Shown here one piece after another: positions 27,365 to 34,895 of a DNA stretch of 44,068 nucleotides; the first letter of the stretch is position 1, and every line of letters starts with the position of its first letter. Under the pieces are notes generated by a model. It saw only the letters and a list, made by a program, of their open reading frames with translations, did no database searches and was not told the DNA's origin. The position numbers and the translations under genes were made by a program. The DNA lies in NCBI GenBank assembly GCA_029559475.1, contig JAKQBN010000064.1, positions 1 through 44,068 on the forward strand. The letters run 5' to 3'. The DNA is from a bacterium (GTDB taxonomy: Bacteria > UBA4055).

Positions 27365-27782
27365 GACGTTGTTCAGGCATTGAGCGTTCCGCCTTGCAAA
27401 TAGTGCTGATTTGGAGTGAATGAAAGATTTTTCATACTTTCTTTTTCCTGTCCGCATGATGATTTGAACAGCACTCGACAATTCCGCTATTCTCTGAACT
27501 GATTTTAGGCGGTGAAGATAGAAGAGTTAATAGTTTAAAAGTAGGTGCTGAAACAGCTTATGCGAGCTGACCGTAAAGTGATTTCAGATTAAGGCGTGAG
27601 TGTTTTTTGTCGTTAAGAAAAGGCATCGTTCCGTCCTTTTGGAATATATGAATTTTTTAGACAAAAATACCGTTAGCCCGGAGATCAGCTTTTGGGCAGC
27701 GGTATAAGCTGTTTTAGACTATAGTTCAATAATTTCTGATTTTTGCGCTTGATTATCCGCATAAAATTCATACCTTTCAATT
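27365..27782 (+). other. 418-bp intergenic region with nested inverted repeats; possible structured RNA or leader
   Basis: No convincing gene lies here. The left half contains three nested pairs that could form one long interrupted stem: CCGCCT (27389-27394) / AGGCGG (27507-27512), AGTGCTG (27402-27408) / CAGCACT (27469-27475), GAAAG (27422-27426) / CTTTC (27437-27441). A second composite hairpin follows: CTGAAA (27548-27553) / TTTCAG (27582-27587) around CAGCT-tatgcg-AGCTG (27554-27569). A third is listed separately. It does not match tmRNA, RNase P or SRP RNA signatures that I know; the long stem with interior bubbles recalls 6S RNA in style only. No terminator or promoter stands out. Confidence 0.45.
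27667..27711 (+). promoter_or_regulatory. Hairpin / possible pseudoknot upstream of the GT2 gene
   Basis: ATACCG (27667-27672) pairs with CGGTAT (27700-27705), and inside it GCCC (27676-27679) pairs with GGGC (27694-27697). Loop bases CAGCTT (27686-27691) are complementary to AAGCTG (27706-27711) immediately 3' of the stem. The full stem and this second pairing probably exclude each other; with only the inner 4-bp stem an H-type pseudoknot is geometrically possible. It lies about 70 nt before the glycosyltransferase start, so an attenuation-like switch is conceivable but unproven. Confidence 0.4.
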
Positions 27783-28466
27783 ATGAAAGAAAAAAACTTC
27801 AGAATACTCATACCGGCCTACAATTCCGAAAGATACATTGACGACCTGTTCGACAGGATCGAGAAAATGGGTCTGTTGGATAAAGTCGTAGTCGTGAACG
27901 ACGGTTCAAAAGACAATACGGTCAAAATATGTAATAACCGAGGCGTGACGGTACTTTCAAACGAACGGAACGGCGGTAAAGGATCAGCCTTGAAAAAGGG
28001 TTTCAAATTTATGGTCGAGAACAATGTCGAATTTTTTCTGACGATCGATTCTGATCTTCAGCACGATGTAAAATTCATCCCCGAGTTCATAAAGAAGTAT
28101 GAAGAGACAGGTGCGGACATAATAGTCGGAAACAGGCTGGGAGAAACTTCCACGATGCCGATCGAGCGTGTTTTCTCGAACAGAACCACTTCTTTTATCG
28201 TGTCAATCATATCAGGCTGTAAAATACCCGACAGCCAGTCAGGTTACAGGCTTATAAAAACATCTGCTTTGAATGATCTGACCCTGACCTGCGACAAGTT
28301 CGAGATGGAGTCCGAAATACTCATCAAGGCGGGAAGAAAAGGCAGAAAGATAGACAGTGTTCCCATTTCTGCTCTGTACGAAGGCGCTCACAGCTCGATC
28401 AGCGTTTTCAAAGACACTTACAGATTCATCAGACTAGTGATAAGGTCATTAATAATAAGACACTAA
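27783..28466 (+). CDS. Glycosyltransferase family 2 protein (dolichyl-/polyprenyl-phosphate sugar synthase-like)
   Basis: The 227-aa protein is a bare GT-A domain: FRILIPAYNSERYIDDLF at the N-terminus, VVVVNDGSKDNT, GGKGSALKKGF, and the metal-binding DSDLQHD near residues 87-93. No transmembrane helix is seen, so it resembles the soluble DPM1-like type that transfers a sugar to a polyprenyl phosphate on the inner face of the membrane; donor and acceptor are unknown. It is followed after 13 bp by a WYL regulator on the same strand, with which it is probably cotranscribed. Confidence 0.88.
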   Translation: MKEKNFRILIPAYNSERYIDDLFDRIEKMGLLDKVVVVNDGSKDNTVKICNNRGVTVLSNERNGGKGSALKKGFKFMVENNVEFFLTIDSDLQHDVKFIPEFIKKYEETGADIIVGNRLGETSTMPIERVFSNRTTSFIVSIISGCKIPDSQSGYRLIKTSALNDLTLTCDKFEMESEILIKAGRKGRKIDSVPISALYEGAHSSISVFKDTYRFIRLVIRSLIIRH

Positions 28467-28479
28467 GCGGCGTCGTTAA

Positions 28480-29565
28480 ATGTTCGAAAGAAGCAAGACC
28501 GGAAGAATCGCCTACATGATAAACGAACTCGCGGAAAACGGTTTTTTCACAAAGTCCGGGCTGGAAAAGTATGTTCTGGAATCCACCGGAGAGGTTTTAA
28601 GCGACAGTTCGATCAGAAGGTCGGTCAACGATCTCAGGGATTATTTCGGCCTTTCCGTGATCTACAATAAAAAAGACAACATTTATATAGTTAAAGATAA
28701 AAGATATGGTGTGCCTGATGCTGAGAACTTTATAGACAGGCTTGAAGTGATCAAAAGAAAACCATCCGGGAATCAGGACCTTCTGATCTTCTACAGCTTC
28801 GTAAAAAGTATGATATTCAGCGAATATTATTTTCCTCCGAGACAGAACAGGGACGAATCGGGAAAAGTCCGCGACTACGATGACATACTCAGGATAATCG
28901 AAAGCATTCTTAAAGAAGAATTGTCGGAAAAGGATATAAGGTTGGCAGGCAGGATCGAGTACCACGTTTCCGAACATTACAAAAAAAATCAGAGAATGAA
29001 GTTCAACAGCATGATAAATGCCATTCTTGACTCAATGAGACATGAGTATATGATCAGATTTAAATATCACGGGATAGAAATTCTTACAGAGCCTGTAAAG
29101 ATAATCCATTACAACGGGATATGGTACCTGATGGCGTACGTTTTCAGTTCGCCCAAGCCAGACAGCGTTAAAAAAGTCAGAACCTACAATCTTGCACTGA
29201 TCGAAGGGAACATATTTAAAACGAAAGAGAAGTTTTCGGGCGAAGAGTATCAGATACCTGAATATAAATCTACTTTCGGGATTATTTCAAGCAGCCATAC
29301 TGACACCGCTGTTATCAGATTCTATGGTGAACTTGCGGAAAGGATGAAAGAAGTACTGTGGGTGGATACTCAGACGACTTCTGAAGGCGAAGATCCTGTT
29401 AAAGGCAGATACTGCCAGTACGAGCTTCTATATCCTGTCAAAAACAATTTCGAGCTTATCGGTAAAGTACTCAGCTTTCGCGGTAACGCTGAGATCATCT
29501 CGCCGTCCGAACTCAGAGAGATCTGGGTTGGAACGATAAAAAAAATGTACGACTCGATCAATTAA
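28480..29565 (+). CDS. WYL-domain transcriptional regulator
   Basis: In this 361-aa protein, an N-terminal winged-helix-like region (about 1-75, with DSSIRRSVNDLRDYFG as the likely recognition helix) is followed by a helical middle and a WYL domain that contains the diagnostic GIWYLMAY (about residues 215-222) after HGIEILTEPVKIIHYN. WYL proteins often sense nucleic acids or nucleotides and control DNA-damage or phage-defence genes, but here the only linked gene is the GT2 enzyme. It ends 8 bp from the convergent metallophosphoesterase. Confidence 0.88.
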   Translation: MFERSKTGRIAYMINELAENGFFTKSGLEKYVLESTGEVLSDSSIRRSVNDLRDYFGLSVIYNKKDNIYIVKDKRYGVPDAENFIDRLEVIKRKPSGNQDLLIFYSFVKSMIFSEYYFPPRQNRDESGKVRDYDDILRIIESILKEELSEKDIRLAGRIEYHVSEHYKKNQRMKFNSMINAILDSMRHEYMIRFKYHGIEILTEPVKIIHYNGIWYLMAYVFSSPKPDSVKKVRTYNLALIEGNIFKTKEKFSGEEYQIPEYKSTFGIISSSHTDTAVIRFYGELAERMKEVLWVDTQTTSEGEDPVKGRYCQYELLYPVKNNFELIGKVLSFRGNAEIISPSELREIWVGTIKKMYDSIN

Positions 29566-29573
29566 CAGTTTTC

Positions 29574-30659
29574 TTATTTGAGAGGAAGTAAGTTTAATAC
29601 AACGATCTCATTCTCAGTCAGAACACGCATGAACGGCCCCCAGACTCCCGTTCCAGAAGTTACGTAAAGCTTCATATTACCGATATCGTAGAGTCCGTGC
29701 ATGTATTTGTACCTCATCCGTACGAACAGCCAGAAGGGAAATATCTGGCCGTTGTGGGTATGTCCTGAAAGCATAAGGTCCATACCTTTCGCCTCAGCTT
29801 CATCATAAAGCGCAGGCTCATGGTTCAGAAAAATGTTGAATTTTTTTCTGTCAGTTTCGATATTGTCAAAATAAACAGCCTGCTCGGATCTTTTATTCAT
29901 AACATTATTTCTATTCCATTCAAGTCCGTAAACGGTGATCTCTTCGTTAAAAACATCATACCTGCGGTTATGGTCGAGTGTTGTTACGACTTTACAGTCT
30001 TTAAAAAAATCATCCGTATTCTGAAGATACCTTTCATGATTGCCGGTAATAAAATATGCGGGCGGATTCATTTTCGAAAATAATTTAATATCCTCAGGTT
30101 TCAGATTGTCGTCATCCAGCAGGTCGCCGGTTATAAAAACCAGATCTGGCGAGATATCATTTATTCGAGCAATTATATTTTCAAGAAAATGAAGAGATTC
30201 TGTGCCCAAATGGACATCGGAGATCTGAACGAATTTATAGGGTCTGCTTATTTTTTCCGAAGTAATGTCAATAGTCTTGATATTGAGCTTTGCGGCATTA
30301 TAAAAACCGTGAACAAAAATAAATATAACAGAGACCGTCAGAATTATAAAGTTCAGAGCAGGACTGAAATGGAACGGCAGAGATATCAGCTTTATTATGA
30401 CGGACAGAAATAAAACGTACATGATCAGGACCGCCAGATAAAAGCTGAGATTCCAGAGAAAATTTATATGAAAACCCCTGCCTGAGAACATTAGAACATA
30501 GAATACTGCCAGTACAATTCCTGATACTCCGAAAACATATTTGACCGGAAGCCTTTTCTCAATAAGCACGTTCAGCATCATTACTGTAAAAAAAGTAAAT
30601 AGATAGAAAATAAATGATGCAGTTCCGAAAAAAAGTATGAAAGCTTTAATATTATTCAT
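29574..30659 (-). CDS. Membrane-anchored metallophosphoesterase
   Basis: The 361-aa protein has four hydrophobic helices in the first 125 residues, then a calcineurin-like phosphoesterase domain with all five metal-site blocks: QISDVHLG, VFITGDLLDD, FITGNHE, LNHEP and LSGHTHNGQIFP. The architecture is that of the YaeI/YkuE-like group, whose members act on lipid phosphates such as UDP-diacylglucosamine; the substrate here is unknown. It starts 9 bp after the C25 peptidase stop and is probably cotranscribed with it. Confidence 0.9.
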   Translation of the reverse strand: MNNIKAFILFFGTASFIFYLFTFFTVMMLNVLIEKRLPVKYVFGVSGIVLAVFYVLMFSGRGFHINFLWNLSFYLAVLIMYVLFLSVIIKLISLPFHFSPALNFIILTVSVIFIFVHGFYNAAKLNIKTIDITSEKISRPYKFVQISDVHLGTESLHFLENIIARINDISPDLVFITGDLLDDDNLKPEDIKLFSKMNPPAYFITGNHERYLQNTDDFFKDCKVVTTLDHNRRYDVFNEEITVYGLEWNRNNVMNKRSEQAVYFDNIETDRKKFNIFLNHEPALYDEAEAKGMDLMLSGHTHNGQIFPFWLFVRMRYKYMHGLYDIGNMKLYVTSGTGVWGPFMRVLTENEIVVLNLLPLK

Positions 30660-30668
30660 AATTCAGGC

Positions 30669-33600
30669 CTATTTAATTATAAGCATCCTTTTCGTTCCGG
30701 CGTTCACACCGTTTACGGACAGACTGTAGAAATACAAACCGGAATTCATATTTTCTGCAGAGAATAATACTCTGTGGTTCCCTCTTTGTTCGTTCCCGTT
30801 CACAAGCTCTTTTACAAGTTCGCCTTTAAGGTTATATACGTTAAGGCTAACTTTAGATTCGGATGAGAGCGAATAAACGATCTCAGTCGAAGGATTGAAC
30901 GGATTCGGATAATTCTGATACAGGATATTTTCAACAGGCAGAACGGTCTCATCTTCCTTTATCGATGTAAGGTTTATCATTCCCGGGAACATAATGTTGT
31001 CGATGCGCACGCAGTCTTCGCCCGAATATGCTGAACCGTCTTTTTTGTAGGTCCATTTAAATATGTGTTCGCCTTCGGGTATAGCGAATGTTAAAAATTT
31101 CCAGCCTGAACTAATACCGCTTACTTTTTTAAGAAGAGTTCCGTCCATATAAAATGACAGCGCATCGTAATTAGCTTCTGTAGAAGTCCAGTAGTAGAAT
31201 GACAGGTCGCCGGGGTTGACCACATCGCAAATTGTGTACATCGTTGAGGTCTCGTTATTACTTATCGCGCCTGATCTTGCCGAGTAGCTTCCCGCATAAA
31301 CCTGCGAAGCATCAGATGTCCATGTTTTGTCACCTTCGAAATACCAGTTGAATTTCGTAAAACCTCCCGTCTCGAAATCCTCGCGCTGGGTTCCGATGCT
31401 GATATAAAATCCGTCCTCAAAATCAAATCCACTGTCGCCTGTTGTATTTAAATGAAATTCAGAAGAGTATCCGCTGGATGCATCAGCAGCAGTTACGCTG
31501 AAAATAAGATCGGTCGACTCTCCCGGAAGTATTACGCTGTTCTGTTGAGAATCTGAAGTGATCATGATTCTGTCGTCCGGCGATGAAAGAACTGAGTTAA
31601 GATCTAATGCTTTTCCGTGGCCGTTATTTACTATAGTAACAACGATATCTCCTGATTCGCCGGGATCGAGAACATTGTCTCCACCGGCGGAAACAACTAC
31701 TCCCGTTATTTCAAAAACAGGTCTCATAGCAGTGATTTTTTGAGATCCTGTCCATTCTTTAGTGGCGTCGTAGATCCTTGTGTTAAGTGTAAATTCATAC
31801 ATGTCAGGGATGTTCTCTGCGACATTAAAGCTAAACGCGCTGATAATTTCGGATGAACTTTCTCCGGCTACGTTACCGATAAAGAAAGAAGAATTGTTAA
31901 GGCTGATCATGTCATCTGATTCGGTAATTTCCATACTCAGATCTTCAGCGTCCGTAAGGCCGGCATTTGTAACTGTGACGGATATATCAGCAGTTTCCCC
32001 GAACTCGATCATATCATCGCCGCCTGAATTTACCGACCAGCTGTCAACTATCATATATGCACCGCTGCTTGGAACGATCTCGATTTGATAATTAGTAAGG
32101 ATCGTATTAAGTCCGGAAACGTTCAGCCCAGCTGTGCCGAGAGCATAAGAGTTTTGTAATGTAATAACGGCTACTCCGCTTGAATTTGTTTTAGCGGATC
32201 CTATCAGCTGACCGTTCTGTAAAATCGCGCATCTTATATTCGAGAGAGCTTGATTTCCTGTACCTTTAACAACGACCTGATATGTTGCGTCACCAAATGT
32301 TATCGAGTCGTTTTTCGTAACGGCCAGAGCTTCCGGTTCGTCCGTCCATATGCTCATCAACGGGTCGCCAAGTACGTTGCAGTCGTAAAAGCACCATCTG
32401 ATCGCGCCCTGCTCCCATTGACCGGGGGCTGTTATCCATGGCGCGGTATCATTCTTCGATTCTTTATGTGCCTTACCGATCTCGGCTGTTCTGTCGCCGT
32501 AAAGGGCATCCATGAATTCCCTGTGAATATGAATAGAAGGCCCTTCAGTCTGTCCTTCGTTGAACCATCCGTACCTTGAGTTGCCTACATAAGATACAGC
32601 ACAGTTCTCGATAGCTACGAATCTTTCGCCGATACAATCTGAAGTATCGAATCCTCCACTCATACATCCGGAGGAATAAATATTAGTATAATTGTGCGAT
32701 GTACCGTTAAGACCGCTGAAATTAGTGTTGGTAACATCTCCGTTATCCATTCTCATGTTATAAGTATAATTCGAATGGCCGTCATGATGCACGAAAGGAT
32801 GTCCCGAATTCATTTCGGTCAAAAGCTCAGAAAAGCTCCACTCATATGTTCCTTCATCGTAAAGTTTTACAATATCGTGGGAAAGAGGTATTCCTCTCGT
32901 AACATATCCGTTATCGGTCTTGAATCCGATCAGCATATCCATGTAATCTCCGCCCCACGTTTCAGGATCGTCATAGAGTTTTTCACCGACGAGAAGAGGC
33001 GACCTGAGTTCACCTGTAACCGGGTTTGCCTGATAGTTCATGGTCTTGTTAAGCATATTTCCGAGTTCTGTTGTGTCAGAAAAAGGAAGTCTGGCAACAG
33101 AAACTTCCGGCAGAAGATCATCCTCATCGGGTTCGCCCCATTTGGTGTCTCCGTCGATGTTCCATGTTCCGTCTAGAGATGAGTAATAAATATCCGCAGG
33201 TATAAAATTGTCAGTATAAAGCTCGCTCGACTGTACTTCGCAATAGAAACCTCTGGGCGGGACTATTTCCACGTCACCTCCGAGAAGGACGAATTCTATA
33301 CCGGAATTCTGATACTCGCTTATAACGAAATTTCTAATCTTTTCAGGATTGTCGCTTCCTGTTGATGAAGCATAAATATCCGAGGTCGAAACGATTTTTG
33401 TTTTTAAACCTCTCTGAAGATAGAATTCTGCAAGACCGGAAAAGGAATCTGTATAAGCCGCACCAGTTATAATCAGAAGATCGTATGCTTCACCTTTAGA
33501 AAGTTGCTTTGAGTAAAGTTTCGAATTCATTCCACCGTTATGATCGGCTTTAATTAATGCCTTTTCGATCACATCAGAATTTATAAGGTTCTCAAGAGCG

Positions 33601-34151
33601 GCGGCGGCTTCTTTATCAGGAGCTGAAGTTATTCTTACCGTAACTTTACTGTACAGTGAAAGTTCTTGCGACAGCGGTCTGTATTCTGCAGGGGTAAATG
33701 AAGTTAGAGCGAACGATCTTCCGTTCATAAATTCGGTAATAAGCTGTCCGTTCTTTTCTTCAGGAAAAACCGAATCGTCTGAGTATAATTTTTCGTTTTT
33801 GACAAAAATACCCGAACCGCCTGCTGAATAGGGTCTTACATGCTGCTGCGGATATATATTGTATTTTCCTTCAAGCTCGATCTTATCAGTAGGAAAGATC
33901 TCAACGGAAACGGCTTTTTCGCCGGGAGGCAGCATAAGCGAGACGGAAGCGTAAGGCAGAGCTGGTTCGCCGGTCTTCGCAGTGTTCATCGTTCCGGGCA
34001 GCTGTATTAAATCATAACCATCAGCTGTTCTCATCTGTTTCAGTTCATTAGAGCTGAAATAGTAAGTGTGTTCTGTTACAGCCGCAAAAGTTGCAGCACT
34101 GATTAGAAGAACCGCAATAATCAGATTTGTTTTCTGTTTCATTTTGTTCAT
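30669..34151 (-). CDS. Secreted C25 (gingipain-type) cysteine peptidase with type IX sorting domain
   Basis: The 1160-aa protein starts with a signal peptide (about 1-24), has a propeptide-like region to about 220, then a C25 peptidase domain: DLLIITGAAY, LLGGDVEIVPPR, the His region VHHDGHSNY (455-461; H459 or H456 as catalytic) and SSGCMSGG with C496 as probable nucleophile. Two or three CARDB-like beta-sandwich domains (about 690-900) and a MAM-like/lectin-like domain follow. The last 85 residues hold YPNPFNPST and the rest of a type A T9SS sorting domain ending in GTKRMLIIK. It is expected to be exported, then secreted or surface-attached by a type IX system that is not encoded in this window. 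Confidence 0.93.
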   Translation of the reverse strand: MNKMKQKTNLIIAVLLISAATFAAVTEHTYYFSSNELKQMRTADGYDLIQLPGTMNTAKTGEPALPYASVSLMLPPGEKAVSVEIFPTDKIELEGKYNIYPQQHVRPYSAGGSGIFVKNEKLYSDDSVFPEEKNGQLITEFMNGRSFALTSFTPAEYRPLSQELSLYSKVTVRITSAPDKEAAAALENLINSDVIEKALIKADHNGGMNSKLYSKQLSKGEAYDLLIITGAAYTDSFSGLAEFYLQRGLKTKIVSTSDIYASSTGSDNPEKIRNFVISEYQNSGIEFVLLGGDVEIVPPRGFYCEVQSSELYTDNFIPADIYYSSLDGTWNIDGDTKWGEPDEDDLLPEVSVARLPFSDTTELGNMLNKTMNYQANPVTGELRSPLLVGEKLYDDPETWGGDYMDMLIGFKTDNGYVTRGIPLSHDIVKLYDEGTYEWSFSELLTEMNSGHPFVHHDGHSNYTYNMRMDNGDVTNTNFSGLNGTSHNYTNIYSSGCMSGGFDTSDCIGERFVAIENCAVSYVGNSRYGWFNEGQTEGPSIHIHREFMDALYGDRTAEIGKAHKESKNDTAPWITAPGQWEQGAIRWCFYDCNVLGDPLMSIWTDEPEALAVTKNDSITFGDATYQVVVKGTGNQALSNIRCAILQNGQLIGSAKTNSSGVAVITLQNSYALGTAGLNVSGLNTILTNYQIEIVPSSGAYMIVDSWSVNSGGDDMIEFGETADISVTVTNAGLTDAEDLSMEITESDDMISLNNSSFFIGNVAGESSSEIISAFSFNVAENIPDMYEFTLNTRIYDATKEWTGSQKITAMRPVFEITGVVVSAGGDNVLDPGESGDIVVTIVNNGHGKALDLNSVLSSPDDRIMITSDSQQNSVILPGESTDLIFSVTAADASSGYSSEFHLNTTGDSGFDFEDGFYISIGTQREDFETGGFTKFNWYFEGDKTWTSDASQVYAGSYSARSGAISNNETSTMYTICDVVNPGDLSFYYWTSTEANYDALSFYMDGTLLKKVSGISSGWKFLTFAIPEGEHIFKWTYKKDGSAYSGEDCVRIDNIMFPGMINLTSIKEDETVLPVENILYQNYPNPFNPSTEIVYSLSSESKVSLNVYNLKGELVKELVNGNEQRGNHRVLFSAENMNSGLYFYSLSVNGVNAGTKRMLIIK

Positions 34152-34194
34152 CCTTTTATTTCAATTATTTTTTTTAAACTCTATCGGAATTATG

Positions 34195-34223
34195 AATTTA
34201 TGCAATCCTGTTAATTATTTCAA
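34195..34223 (-). promoter_or_regulatory. Predicted promoter of the C25 peptidase gene
   Basis: On the minus strand, TTGAAA (34223-34218) and TAAATT (34200-34195) are 17 bp apart, about 45 bp before the start codon and inside the 95-bp gap that separates the peptidase from yedK. It matches the -35/-10 style seen upstream of exbB and metG. Confidence 0.5.
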
Positions 34224-34246
34224 TAATAATCGGACTTAGTTTTTCT

Positions 34247-34891
34247 TCAAAAAAGTCTGTTTGTTCTTAATGGTTTAATGCAGTCATCTTTTTCATAACC
34301 TGCGCTGTTGACAGCCTGTGTTACTTCGTGAAATTTTAGAGTCTGAGGGAAGGTGTTTTTGAAAAGATCTAATTTTTCAGCAGTATCTTTATCAGAGCTC
34401 AACCACGAAGACAAGGAAGCTCCGCTTAAGATCAACGGCATTCTGTGATGCAGATCTTTAAGGAAGTCTTCCGAATCTGTAGTAACTACCGAAATTCTGA
34501 TACTTTCATTGTTCCTGACATACACTCCGGCTAGGCATAAAATATCCGACGTATCATAGATATAATACGGCTGACAGCCTTTCCATTCATAGAATCCCGA
34601 TACGGGGATTACGCATCTGCTGGTTATAAGGTTCCGACCGGTGAACGATCCGTTTATAAGGGTATCGAGCCTCGAATTCACCATAAGTGACGGCAGAGGT
34701 TTTCCGTTTATCTCCGAAAATCCCCATTCAGCTTTTTTTAGCTTAAGTGCGCTTTCTTCAGCCATAACGGCATTTACCTTCATTCCCGGCGACATATTAA
34801 ATTTAGGCTGAATTCTTTCTGAAATATCCTCCAGCCTGAATTTGTTCAGTATCTTTGCGTCATCATATACCTGGGCGAATCTGCCGCACAT
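34247..34891 (-). CDS. yedK: Abasic-site processing protein, YedK/HMCES (SRAP) family
   Basis: The 214-aa protein has the SRAP hallmarks: MCGRFAQ, where Cys2 becomes the N-terminal nucleophile after Met removal, VNSRLDT, CVIPVSGFYEWKG with the active-site Glu, and HHRMPLIL with the catalytic His. It forms a covalent thiazolidine link to abasic sites in single-stranded DNA and so shields them. The obligatory Cys2 fixes the start. It lies 4 bp after the second transglutaminase-like gene and in the same direction as umuDC further upstream, giving a damage-response flavour to this cluster. Confidence 0.95.
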   Translation of the reverse strand: MCGRFAQVYDDAKILNKFRLEDISERIQPKFNMSPGMKVNAVMAEESALKLKKAEWGFSEINGKPLPSLMVNSRLDTLINGSFTGRNLITSRCVIPVSGFYEWKGCQPYYIYDTSDILCLAGVYVRNNESIRISVVTTDSEDFLKDLHHRMPLILSGASLSSWLSSDKDTAEKLDLFKNTFPQTLKFHEVTQAVNSAGYEKDDCIKPLRTNRLF

Positions 34892-34895
34892 ATAA

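Noticed and set aside
27420-27467. Short plus-strand frame of 15 codons rich in Phe (MKDFSYFLFPVRMMI) behind a GGAG
   Set aside because: The ribosome site is only 3 nt from the ATG, and the frame lies inside a nested hairpin; a leader peptide cannot be supported.
27365-27782. Assignment of the structured gap as tmRNA, RNase P RNA or SRP RNA
   Set aside because: None of the conserved sequence blocks of these RNAs could be found on either strand.
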